The position numbers were made by a program, and so were the translations under genes. A stretch of DNA of 30,335 nt from an uncultured Collinsella sp. (lineage in GTDB: Bacteria; Actinomycetota; Coriobacteriia; Coriobacteriales; Coriobacteriaceae), in contig URIJ01000005.1 in the NCBI GenBank assembly GCA_900547835.1, positions 1 to 30,335 of the forward strand, in the 5' to 3' direction. The notes beneath the pieces were generated by a model. The model made no database searches. It saw only the letters and a program-made list of their open reading frames with translations, and was not told the DNA's origin. Numbering within the stretch: the stretch's first letter is position 1; the number at the start of each line of letters is the position of its first letter. Positions 7,761-14,595 of the stretch are shown one piece after another.

Positions 7761-8711
7761 ATGGCTAAGCGTATTGTTGTCGCCCTGGGTGGAAACGCCC
7801 TCGGCGCCAACCTTCCCGAGCAGATGGAGGCCGTCAAGACGACTTCCAAGGCTATCGTCGACCTGATCGAGGAGGGCAACGAGGTTGTCGTCGTGCATGG
7901 CAACGGTCCCCAGGTGGGTATGATCGCCAACGCGATGGCCGAGCTCACGCGCTCTAACCCTCAGAAGTACGTTCCCTGCCCGCTGTCCGTTTGCGGCGCC
8001 ATGAGCCAGGGCTACATTGGCTATGACCTGCAAAATGCGCTGCGCGAGGAAATGCTCGACCGCAATATCGACAAGGGTGTCGCCACCGTGCTCACCCAGG
8101 TCGAGGTTGCGGCAGACGACCCGGCCTTTGCCGACCCGGTCAAGCCGATCGGTCCGTGGATGAGCGAGGCCGAGGCCAAGGAGCTGGAGGCCGACCGCGG
8201 CTACCAGTTCATCCACGACGAGAAGCAGGGCTTCCGTCGCGTGGTGGCTTCGCCCAAGCCCGTGAACATCGTCGAGCTCGACACCATCAAGTCGCTCGTC
8301 GAGTCCAACCACGTGGTGATCTCCTGCGGCGGTGGCGGCATTCCCGTCACCAAGGCCCAGGGCAACCACCTTAAGGGCGCTGCCGCCGTCATCGATAAGG
8401 ACTTTGCGGCCGAGAAGCTCGCCGAGCAGCTCGATGCCGATGCCCTGATTATCCTGACGGCCGTGGAGAAGGTTGCCATTGGCTTTGGCACCGACCACGA
8501 GCAGTGGCTCGACACGCTGACCGCGGCTGACGTAAAGCGTCTGTCCGAGGCCAACGAGTTCGGTCGCGGCTCCATGCTGCCCAAGGTCCAGGCCGCCTCG
8601 ACGTTTGCCGAGAGCAAGCCGGGCCGCACGGCGCTCATCACGCTGCTCGAGAAGGCGCGTGACGGTCTTGCCGGCAAGACCGGTACCACGTTTACCGGCG
8701 ACGCTGAGTAG
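7761..8711 (+). CDS. arcC: Carbamate kinase
   Basis: A 316-residue amino acid kinase that uses carbamoyl phosphate and ADP to make ATP, carbamate decomposing to ammonia and carbon dioxide. The N-terminal VVALGGNALG (7-16), VVVHGNGPQVG, the family signature around MSQGYIGYDLQNAL, and SCGGGGIPV with the downstream AAVIDKD all fit ArcC. Length is standard. No arcA or argF lies nearby, so it is not an arginine deiminase operon; the carbamoyl phosphate supply is most likely YgeW, encoded 14 bp upstream. It is followed by a terminator-like hairpin, which would end the dpaL-ygeY-ygeW-arcC transcript. The spacing suggests translational coupling to ygeW because the ribosome site is weak. Confidence 0.95.
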   Translation: MAKRIVVALGGNALGANLPEQMEAVKTTSKAIVDLIEEGNEVVVVHGNGPQVGMIANAMAELTRSNPQKYVPCPLSVCGAMSQGYIGYDLQNALREEMLDRNIDKGVATVLTQVEVAADDPAFADPVKPIGPWMSEAEAKELEADRGYQFIHDEKQGFRRVVASPKPVNIVELDTIKSLVESNHVVISCGGGGIPVTKAQGNHLKGAAAVIDKDFAAEKLAEQLDADALIILTAVEKVAIGFGTDHEQWLDTLTAADVKRLSEANEFGRGSMLPKVQAASTFAESKPGRTALITLLEKARDGLAGKTGTTFTGDAE

Positions 8712-8729
8712 GCATATCTGCACCATTGA

Positions 8730-8763
8730 GGAGGGTGCCCTGCGTCGCGGGGTGCCCTCCTTT
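8730..8763 (+). terminator. Terminator after arcC
   Basis: GGAGGGTGCCC (8730-8740) faces GGGTGCCCTCC (8750-8760), pairing through two central G-U wobbles, and is followed by TTT. It lies 18 bases after the arcC stop. The T-run is short, so read-through into the next genes remains possible. Confidence 0.6.
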
Positions 8764-8812
8764 GTGCTATGGGGAGCCAAGAGGCGTTCGCTGGAAAACG
8801 AGTGCGTGCCTG

Positions 8813-8840
8813 TTCCGACGGAGTGTGAGCTTGCTATGGT
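8813..8840 (+). promoter_or_regulatory. Candidate promoter for the mocA-hyuA pair
   Basis: TTCCGA (8813-8818) and TATGGT (8835-8840) are separated by 16 bp, and TGC immediately precedes the -10, giving an extended -10 look. A second -10-like TATAGC is at 8844-8849. The region lies between the arcC terminator and the next start codon at 8889. Match quality is modest. Confidence 0.3.
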
Positions 8841-8888
8841 GGGTATAGCAACTATGGTGTCCAAGGCAGCCAGGGGAGGTTTGCGGAG

Positions 8889-9503
8889 ATGAAACTCGGT
8901 TGCGTCATTATGGCTTCGGGCGAGGGCAAGCGGTTTGGCTCTAACAAGATGCTCGCCGATATCTATGGCGAGCCGCTGATTGCCCGGACCATCGATTCGG
9001 TCCCCGGGGGCTTTGATGTTGTGGTTTCGACGCGTTGGCCCGAGGTCGCCCATATTTGCGAGGACAAGCATTGCCCGTGCGTGCTGCACGATGGCGAGCT
9101 GCGCAGCGAAAGCGTCCGTGCGGGCCTTTCGTGGGGAGTCGAACGCAACTGGAAAGGTTGCCTCTTTTTGCCGGGCGACCAGCCACTTGTGAGTTCGGAT
9201 TCTTTTGAGGGTATGGTTCGTGCGTTTGACGAGCGTGACCGCAATCATCCGGTGCGTCTTGCGTGCAACGGCGAGCCTTCGAGCCCGGTGCTCTTTCCGG
9301 CGGAACTGTTCGATGCGCTCATGCGTCTTGAGGGCAAGGACGGCGGGGGCTCGATTCTCAAAGGTCGCGTCGACGTTACGCTGGTCGAGGCGCGTGCCTA
9401 CGAGCTGTGGGACGTCGATACCGCCAAGGGACAGCGACGCATAACGGAGCATATCGCCGCCTGCTCGTATTTTGATCGCGTGGCCAACTGCATCAACCAA
9501 TAA
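8889..9503 (+). CDS. MocA/YgfJ-like nucleotidyltransferase
   Basis: A 204-residue NTP-transferase domain protein of the MobA-like family. The nucleotide-binding signature is MASGEGKRFGSNK (8-20), a second motif is LPGDQPLV (about 98-105), and GRVDVTLVE-ELWDVDTAKG near the end matches the MocA C terminus. MocA adds CMP to molybdopterin to make the cytosine dinucleotide cofactor; its paralogue YgfJ sits with xanthine dehydrogenase-like selenium genes in E. coli. Both roles fit, since yqeC, yqeB and xdhC lie just downstream. It is nine bases from hyuA, so they form one transcript. AGGGGAGG precedes the start at 8889. Codon use is less biased than in dpaL-ygeY-ygeW. Confidence 0.85.
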   Translation: MKLGCVIMASGEGKRFGSNKMLADIYGEPLIARTIDSVPGGFDVVVSTRWPEVAHICEDKHCPCVLHDGELRSESVRAGLSWGVERNWKGCLFLPGDQPLVSSDSFEGMVRAFDERDRNHPVRLACNGEPSSPVLFPAELFDALMRLEGKDGGGSILKGRVDVTLVEARAYELWDVDTAKGQRRITEHIAACSYFDRVANCINQ

Positions 9504-9512
9504 GGAGCAATT

Positions 9513-10880
9513 ATGATCATCATCAAAAACGGTGCGCTCGTGACGCCCCAGGGGCTTCGCCGCGCCGATCTTGCCATGGATGGCGATAAGATCGTGCGGA
9601 TCGCCGCGGCGATTGAGCCGGCCGAGGGCGATACCGTCGAGGATGCTGCGGGCTGCTGGGTGTTCCCGGGCTTTATCGATGGGCACACGCACATGCAGTG
9701 CTGGACCGGCATGGATTGGACAGCCGATAGCTTTGAGACCGGCACGCGCGCGGCTGCCTGCGGCGGCACGACGACCATTGTGGACTACGCGACGGCCGAT
9801 CGCGGCGTGACCATGCCCGATGCCTTGGTCGAGTGGCATCATCGCGCCGACGGCACCTGCACCGCCAACTATGCCTTCCATATGGCGCTTGCCGAGTGGA
9901 ATGAGCGCAACCGCGCCGATCTTTCGGTCATGCGCGAGGCGGGCGTGTCGTCGTTTAAGACCTACTTTGCCTATGACCACCTGCGCTTGGACGATGCCGA
10001 GACGCTCGAGGTGCTCGAGGAGCTCAAACATATTGGCGGCATACTGTGCGTGCATTGCGAGAACGGCACGTTGGTCAACGCGCTGCAGAAGCGCGTGTTT
10101 GAGCAGGGTATCCACGGGCCCGAGGGCCATGCGCTCAGCCGTCCGGACGTGTGTGAGGCCGAGGCCGTGAGCCGCCTGCTGTATCTGGCTCACTTGGCCG
10201 GGGACGCTCCGGTCAACGTGGTGCACCTTTCGACCAAGCTGGGGCTCGAGGCCATCCGCGCCGCCAAAGCGCGCGGGCAGAAGAACATCTATGTCGAGAC
10301 CTGCCCTCAGTATCTGATGCTCGACGATACTTGCTACTTGGAGCAGGGCGAGGACGGCTTTGCGGGCGCCAAGTACGTGATGAGTCCGCCGCTGCGCCAT
10401 GCCGGCGACCGTGCGGCACTGCGCGAGGCGCTTGTGGCCGGCGAGATCGATACGATTGCGACCGACCACTGCAGCTTTAACCTGCACGGGCAAAAGGACC
10501 GCGGGCGCGACGACTTCCGCGCGATTCCCAACGGCGGGCCCGGCGTGGAGCATCGTCCCGTCGCGATTGCCACGAGCTTTGAGGGACAGCTGGGACCCGA
10601 GGATCTGTGCCGTTTGATGAGCGAGAACCCGGCGCGCGTGTTTGGCATGTACCCGCGCAAGGGCTGTCTTGCCGAGGGCGCCGATGCCGATGTGTGCGTG
10701 TGGGATCCCAAAGCGCGCTGGACAATCAGTGCCGCGACACAGCATCAAGCTGTGGACTACACGCCGCTCGAGGGCTTTGAGGCACATGGCCGCGCCAAGG
10801 CCGTGTTTGTGAACGGCGTGCTGGCGGCACGCGACGGCGAGCCCACCGGAGCCCAACCCGGCCGCTACGTGCCCCGCTAA
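9513..10880 (+). CDS. hyuA: D-hydantoinase/dihydropyrimidinase-type amidohydrolase (HyuA)
   Basis: A 455-residue cyclic amidohydrolase with all metal ligands of a binuclear hydantoinase: H58 and H60 (DGHTH), the lysine to be carboxylated K149 (SSFKTYF), H181 (CVHCENG), H238 (NVVHLST) and D318 (ATDHCSFN). It hydrolyses a ring amide in hydantoins, dihydropyrimidines or related compounds. The E. coli homologue HyuA lies in the ygeW-ygeX-ygeY-hyuA region, which here is present with a changed order. In this setting it probably opens a ring derived from a purine, yielding a ureido acid. Which ring cannot be read from sequence. AAGGAG is eight bases before the ATG. A strong palindrome follows the stop. 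Confidence 0.92.
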   Translation: MIIIKNGALVTPQGLRRADLAMDGDKIVRIAAAIEPAEGDTVEDAAGCWVFPGFIDGHTHMQCWTGMDWTADSFETGTRAAACGGTTTIVDYATADRGVTMPDALVEWHHRADGTCTANYAFHMALAEWNERNRADLSVMREAGVSSFKTYFAYDHLRLDDAETLEVLEELKHIGGILCVHCENGTLVNALQKRVFEQGIHGPEGHALSRPDVCEAEAVSRLLYLAHLAGDAPVNVVHLSTKLGLEAIRAAKARGQKNIYVETCPQYLMLDDTCYLEQGEDGFAGAKYVMSPPLRHAGDRAALREALVAGEIDTIATDHCSFNLHGQKDRGRDDFRAIPNGGPGVEHRPVAIATSFEGQLGPEDLCRLMSENPARVFGMYPRKGCLAEGADADVCVWDPKARWTISAATQHQAVDYTPLEGFEAHGRAKAVFVNGVLAARDGEPTGAQPGRYVPR

Positions 10881-10893
10881 CGGGAAGACCGCC

Positions 10894-10966
10894 GGGGTAG
10901 CTAATTTGGGAGATGATTTTTTGGGACGGGGTAGCAAAAAGAGCCCCGTCCCAAATTTGCTACCCC
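10894..10966. terminator. Palindromic element with two alternative hairpins between hyuA and yqeC
   Basis: Outer arms 10894-10911 and 10949-10966 are 18 bp with one mismatch. Nested inside, GGGACGGGG (10923-10931) pairs perfectly with CCCCGTCCC (10944-10952). The right outer arm overlaps the inner right arm, so both hairpins cannot form fully together. GGGGTAGC occurs twice on the left (10894 and 10928), each able to pair with GCTACCCC on the right. The stop codon of yqeC (10960-10962) lies in the right arm. It sits between convergent genes and can end transcription from both sides, although T-runs are short. Confidence 0.65.
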
Positions 10967-11697
10967 TGGAGGCTGGTGGCGATGAGGGGGCGGTTGAGGG
11001 CTGCCTCGAAGCGATCTGCCATTGTTGGGTCGGCAAGCGTGTCGGCTTGGTTGAGCATGACGCGTGCGGTGCTGAGTCCCAGCGCCTGCATCTCGGCATT
11101 GAGCACCTGGGCGACGCGCTCGGGCGTGGCGATGTCGGTAGGCTCGCAGCCGCAGCGCTCGCAGAAGAGCTCGGGGCGGTGGACAACCTCGGCGACGGGC
11201 CTGCCCAGCCCCGAGGCGCCGACGACCCAGACAACGTTTGCCGTGGCGTCGGGAATTACCGGCTCCCAGGCGGCATGCGCCTTGAGCGGGAGTCGCTTGC
11301 TGCCATCTGCCTCGGCCAACACGTAGTCAAAGCGCTGCGCCAGCTCGTTGAGCGGCTCGGCGGGGGCGGAGAGCTTGCCTGTCTCCGGGTCCAAAACACC
11401 CGCCTGGCAGATACTTCCGCGGTTCATGCCCGCGCATGCCTCGCAGGTGCAGCCGGGAACATGCAGGGCCCCCGGCTTCCAAGGCGCGGCGTCCAGGCGA
11501 CGATTCGACCCGTCCCATGGTACGCCGGCGACGGGAAACATGTGCGTGGTGGTACAGAGAAGCACCCTGCCGCCGGCGCGCATGAGCTCGAGACCCAACG
11601 CACGCAGCAATGTCGACTTGCCGCCACTGCCGATAATTGCGGTAATGCCCGGCTCGATCTTGAGCGCGGAGGCAAGGTTTCCGGTCGTCGTTTCCAT
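10960..11697 (-). CDS. yqeC: YqeC, selenium-dependent hydroxylase accessory protein
   Basis: A 245-residue P-loop protein of the YqeC family, found almost only with selenium-dependent molybdenum hydroxylases. The Walker A is GSGGKST (23-29), then CTTTHMF, a Cys-rich patch CTCEAC near 83-88, ADGSKRLPLK (about 154-163) and the GASGLGRP loop. The usual C-terminal MLNQAD motif, reminiscent of the NKxD nucleotide-base site, is at about 214-219. Its biochemical role is not established; a nucleotide-driven step in cofactor maturation is likely. It is on the opposite strand from hyuA and yqeB, and divergent from yqeB over 102 bp. GGCGGTGA lies before the ATG at 11697. Confidence 0.88.
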   Translation of the reverse strand: METTTGNLASALKIEPGITAIIGSGGKSTLLRALGLELMRAGGRVLLCTTTHMFPVAGVPWDGSNRRLDAAPWKPGALHVPGCTCEACAGMNRGSICQAGVLDPETGKLSAPAEPLNELAQRFDYVLAEADGSKRLPLKAHAAWEPVIPDATANVVWVVGASGLGRPVAEVVHRPELFCERCGCEPTDIATPERVAQVLNAEMQALGLSTARVMLNQADTLADPTMADRFEAALNRPLIATSLQG

Positions 11698-11799
11698 CTG
11701 TTCACCGCCGTATAATACTGTGATAATAAATAATCATCAGAGTAGCGGTCGAACCGCTTTTGCTCTGCTCAAACCGTAGCACAGGGAGGTGCCCCGGGA
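11698..11799. promoter_or_regulatory. Divergent yqeC/yqeB promoter region with a hairpin and T-run
   Basis: The stretch 11711-11735 is strikingly AT-rich for this genome. TATAAT (11711-11716) and an extended TGTGATAAT (11719-11727) are candidate -10 boxes toward yqeB, and the complement offers TATTAT toward yqeC. Downstream, AGCGGT (11744-11749) pairs with ACCGCT (11753-11758) around a 3-nt loop, and T58-T61 continue the run, resembling a small intrinsic terminator inside the yqeB leader. No good -35 was found. Ribosome site AGGGAGG (11783-11789) serves yqeB. Confidence 0.4.
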
Positions 11800-12594
11800 A
11801 TGCTCGTTTATGTTCGCGGCGCCGGCGATATCGCCACGGGTGTCGCCGCTCGCTTGGTGCGCGCCGGCGTGTCGGTCGTTATGGCCGATATCGCGGTTCC
11901 CACGTGCATCCGCCGCACAATCAGTTTTTGCGAGGCCATTCGCCTGGGCGAGGTCGAGGTCGAAGGCATTCGCGCTCGCTTGGCGCAGACGCCGGCTGAG
12001 GCGCTTGCGATTACCGAGGCTGGAGACGTCGCCGTTGTAGTGGACCCCCAGGCCAAGATGCTCGGCGAGCTGAAACCCGCTGCCGTGGTCGACGCGATTC
12101 TGGCTAAGCGCAACTTGGGCACCACGCGCGACATGGCGCCTGCCGTCATCGCCGTGGGGCCGGGCTTTACCGCGCCGGTTGACTGCGACGCCGTGGTCGA
12201 GACCATGCGCGGGCATTTTCTCGGCCGTGTCATTACCCAAGGTTCGCCCCAGCCCAACACGGGCGTGCCAGGCATTATCGCCGGCTATGGTAAAGAGCGC
12301 GTTATCCACAGCCCCGCCGCCGGCATGTTTCGGTCCGACCGCACCATCGGCGACATCGTGAGCGCCGGAGACGTGATCGGGTATGCGGGTGATACTCCCA
12401 TGGTCACGCAGATCGATGGCTGTCTGCGCGGGCTTTTGGCGAACGGCGTGCAGGTGACTGAGGGCTTTAAATGCGCCGATGTCGATCCGCGCGGCGATGC
12501 CAGCTATATCAACTATATTTCGGACAAGGCGACGTCGGTCGGCGGCGGCGTGCTCGAGGCACTCGCTATGCTCACCGATGTCTTTAGAGGATAG
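11800..12594 (+). CDS. yqeB: YqeB, selenium-dependent molybdenum cofactor protein
   Basis: A 264-residue protein of the EF2563/YqeB family, tied by phylogenetic co-occurrence to selenium-dependent molybdenum hydroxylases. An N-terminal Rossmann-like nucleotide motif reads VRGAGDIATGVA (4-15). Other family landmarks are IAVGPGFTAP in the middle, GSPQPNTGVPG, and the C-terminal YINYISDKATSVGGGVLEAL. Although it resembles XdhC-type Rossmann folds, it lacks the XdhC N-terminal cysteine motif. It lies nine bases ahead of xdhC, indicating co-transcription and a shared role in finishing a molybdenum enzyme. The precise reaction is unknown, so the gene name describes the family only. Confidence 0.9.
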   Translation: MLVYVRGAGDIATGVAARLVRAGVSVVMADIAVPTCIRRTISFCEAIRLGEVEVEGIRARLAQTPAEALAITEAGDVAVVVDPQAKMLGELKPAAVVDAILAKRNLGTTRDMAPAVIAVGPGFTAPVDCDAVVETMRGHFLGRVITQGSPQPNTGVPGIIAGYGKERVIHSPAAGMFRSDRTIGDIVSAGDVIGYAGDTPMVTQIDGCLRGLLANGVQVTEGFKCADVDPRGDASYINYISDKATSVGGGVLEALAMLTDVFRG

Positions 12595-12603
12595 AAGGCG
12601 GCA

Positions 12604-13647
12604 ATGGAAAAGCTCGATGTTGTGAATGCGGCGCTTGCCGCCCTGCGTGCTGGCGAGACGTGCGAGTTCGTGGTCGTGGCCGGTACGGCGGGGTCATCGC
12701 CGCGCGGTGTGGGCGCCTGGATGACTGTCTTTGCCGATGGCAGCCAGGCGGGCACCATCGGCGGCGGCAAGATTGAGCTCTTTGCGCTGGATGAGGCGCG
12801 CGAGCTCCTGAGCGCGGGACAGTCGCGTCTGGTCCGCTACACCATGGGCGGCGAGAACTCCGATACCGGCATGATCTGCGGCGGAGCCATCTGCCTGTGC
12901 TATCTGCATCTGGACGCGACCAAGGCACCGTTGTTCCAGTCGGTTGCCGACGTCTTGGCGTATCGACGCATCGGCGACTTCGTCATCGACTTTGAGCCGT
13001 TTATCGCGAGCGCGCTCGAGGGCGATGTGGCCGAGTGCCATGGCAAGGAATCGCGCCACACCATTGCGGGCTGCCCCGGGCTTTCGCTGGTGGAGGAGGG
13101 GAGTAAGGTCACCTACACCAACGCCGCCTCCGAGATTCCCGTGGCTCACATCGAGACGCTCTGCCCCGAGGGCCTGACCTACATCTTTGGCTGTGGCCAC
13201 GTGGGCGCTGCGACGGCGCGGGTGCTCACGGCGGCGGGCTTTGCCGTCGTGGCGTGCGATGACCGCCCCGGCACGCTGACGCCCGAATGGGTGCCCGGTG
13301 TCTACGACCGTCGCCTGGTCGATTACAAGAATCTGGGCGAGCAGTGCCCCATCGGTCCGCGCGACTTGGTGGTCGTGGCCACGGCGGGTCACAAGTCCGA
13401 TATCGACGTGGTGATTCAGGCCATGCGCGCCAAACCCGCCTATCTGGGCTGCCTGGGCTCGCGCCGCAAGACGGCCTTTGTGCGCGCCCGCCTGGAGCAG
13501 GAGGGCTTTACGCAGGACCAGATCGACGAGCTGCACCTTCCGATCGGCGTTGCCATCGAGGCCGAGGACCCCGAGGAGATCGCCATCTCCATTGCCGCCG
13601 AGATGATCCACCTGCGCCGCACCAAACTCGTCCCCCGCAAGCGCTAA
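12604..13647 (+). CDS. xdhC: XdhC/CoxI family molybdenum hydroxylase maturation factor
   Basis: A 347-residue protein with the XdhC/CoxI plan. The N-terminal domain has GSSPRGVGAWM (about 31-41), GGGKIE (57-62) and MICGGAICL around residue 97, the conserved Cys-Gly-Gly. The C-terminal XdhC Rossmann domain starts with YIFGCGHVGAAT (about 194-205), followed by VACDDRPG and GCLGSRRKT. XdhC proteins carry and insert sulphurated molybdenum cofactor into xanthine dehydrogenase-like enzymes. With yqeB and yqeC next to it, the client is probably a selenium-dependent hydroxylase, encoded outside this window. It is the last gene before a long palindrome and the ribosomal-protein run. Confidence 0.9.
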   Translation: MEKLDVVNAALAALRAGETCEFVVVAGTAGSSPRGVGAWMTVFADGSQAGTIGGGKIELFALDEARELLSAGQSRLVRYTMGGENSDTGMICGGAICLCYLHLDATKAPLFQSVADVLAYRRIGDFVIDFEPFIASALEGDVAECHGKESRHTIAGCPGLSLVEEGSKVTYTNAASEIPVAHIETLCPEGLTYIFGCGHVGAATARVLTAAGFAVVACDDRPGTLTPEWVPGVYDRRLVDYKNLGEQCPIGPRDLVVVATAGHKSDIDVVIQAMRAKPAYLGCLGSRRKTAFVRARLEQEGFTQDQIDELHLPIGVAIEAEDPEEIAISIAAEMIHLRRTKLVPRKR

Positions 13648-13664
13648 TCGCATCCCCACCAATA

Positions 13665-13739
13665 AGTTGCGGTGAAATACGGACTGTTTAAGCCTGTTAG
13701 GCCGCCAAACAGTCCCTATTTCACCGCAACTGCTTTTTG
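13665..13739. terminator. 25-bp inverted repeat with one mismatch, likely terminator after xdhC
   Basis: Outer arms 13665-13679 and 13717-13731 pair perfectly over 15 bp. After one C-C mismatch, GGACTGTTT (13681-13689) pairs with AAACAGTCC (13707-13715). Inside the loop GCCT (13692-13695) and AGGC (13699-13702) make a further mini-hairpin. CTTTTT at 13734-13739 follows the right arm, so it can act as a rho-independent terminator. The size and near-perfect symmetry exceed what a terminator needs, which suggests a dispersed palindromic repeat family. Confidence 0.75.
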
Positions 13740-13958
13740 GGATCCATTTGTGCGGGGGAGTTGTGGAGTTGTGCAGGCAGACGAGGTTTTTCTGGAAATA
13801 CGCTCCCGATGCGCGTATAGTACCGATTGTTTTGTCGGCTCCTGCTGCGTCGAGTCCAAACCGCAAAATGCCATGAGCGGTGCGGATGCAGTCAGGAGGC
13901 ACGAGGACAACCCACCGTGGCCACGCCCCGTGCTTAAAACCCCAAGAAGGAGTGAACA
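13740..13958 (+). promoter_or_regulatory. Leader and candidate promoter of the rplE-led ribosomal operon
   Basis: This 219-bp stretch without a gene must hold the start signals for rplE if the palindrome upstream terminates. TATAGT (13816-13821) is the best -10; the facing -35 is poor (TCTGGA or TGGAAA, depending on spacing). About 135 bases of leader would follow, ending in GAAGGAG before the ATG. The leader may carry an autoregulatory r-protein site, but I could not identify one. Confidence 0.4.
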
Positions 13959-14516
13959 ATGGCAGAAGAGAAGTATGTGCCGCGTCTGAAGACCAAGTAC
14001 AACAACGAGGTCAAGCAGCAGCTTCAGGACAAGTTCCAGTACGAGAACGTCATGATGATCCCCAAGTTTGAGAAGATCGTCGTGAACATGGGTGTCGGCG
14101 AGGCCGCTACCGATTCCAAGGCCATCGACGGTGCCGTGCGCGACCTGCGCGCCATCACCGGCCAGCAGCCGATGATCACCCGTGCCCGCAAGTCCATCGC
14201 TACCTTCCGCCTGCGCGCCGGTATGCCGATCGGCTGCAAGGTTACCCTGCGTGGCGACCGTATGTGGGAGTTCTTCGATCGTCTGACCTCCGTCGCGATC
14301 CCCCGTATCCGCGACTTCCGCGGCATCTCCGCCAAGAGCTTCGACGGCCGTGGTAACTTCTCCATGGGCGTCACCGAGCAGCTCATCTTCCCCGAGATCG
14401 ACTTCGACTCCGTCGATCACCAGCGTGGTATGGACATCACTTTCGTGACCACCGCCAACACCGATGAGGAGGCCAAGGCCCTTCTGGACGCCTTCGGTTT
14501 CCCGTTCAAGAAATAG
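13959..14516 (+). CDS. rplE: 50S ribosomal protein L5
   Basis: A 185-residue L5, which binds 5S rRNA in the central protuberance. Family phrases EKIVVNMGVGEA, ITGQQPMITRARKSIATFRLR and the RGMDITFVTTA end are clear, and length is typical. AGAAGGAG lies before the ATG. In most bacteria rplX lies directly upstream, but here xdhC does, with a terminator-like palindrome between, so L5 heads its own unit. Confidence 0.97.
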   Translation: MAEEKYVPRLKTKYNNEVKQQLQDKFQYENVMMIPKFEKIVVNMGVGEAATDSKAIDGAVRDLRAITGQQPMITRARKSIATFRLRAGMPIGCKVTLRGDRMWEFFDRLTSVAIPRIRDFRGISAKSFDGRGNFSMGVTEQLIFPEIDFDSVDHQRGMDITFVTTANTDEEAKALLDAFGFPFKK

Positions 14517-14532
14517 GTTCACCTGCCCTATG

Positions 14533-14560
14533 AGCGCCGTTCCCAGAAGGGGGCGGCGCT
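14533..14560 (+). other. Strong hairpin between rplE and rpsN
   Basis: AGCGCCGTTCCC (14533-14544) and GGGGGCGGCGCT (14549-14560) pair over 12 positions, two of them G-U, closing on an AGAA tetraloop. There is no T-run. It lies in the 79-bp gap, larger than other gaps in this run, so a processing or protein-binding RNA element is plausible. Confidence 0.5.
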
Positions 14561-14595
14561 TGGGGCGAACAATACTCTATGTGAGGAGGATATAA

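Noticed and set aside
7761..8711. Arginine deiminase pathway reading of arcC, supported by argR in the window
   Set aside because: No arcA or catabolic ornithine carbamoyltransferase is present; the adjacent carbamoyltransferase is of the YgeW type, and argR is 17 kb away.
7743..11234. Very long minus-strand open frame of over 1100 codons
   Set aside because: It lies opposite arcC, mocA and hyuA, whose products are clearly recognised; the minus frame has low-complexity Arg/Ala/Leu-rich content typical of an antisense shadow in GC-rich DNA.
8889..13647. Selenocysteine codon in the selenium-linked genes
   Set aside because: All of these genes read from start to a normal stop at family-typical length; no in-frame TGA with a following conserved extension was seen.
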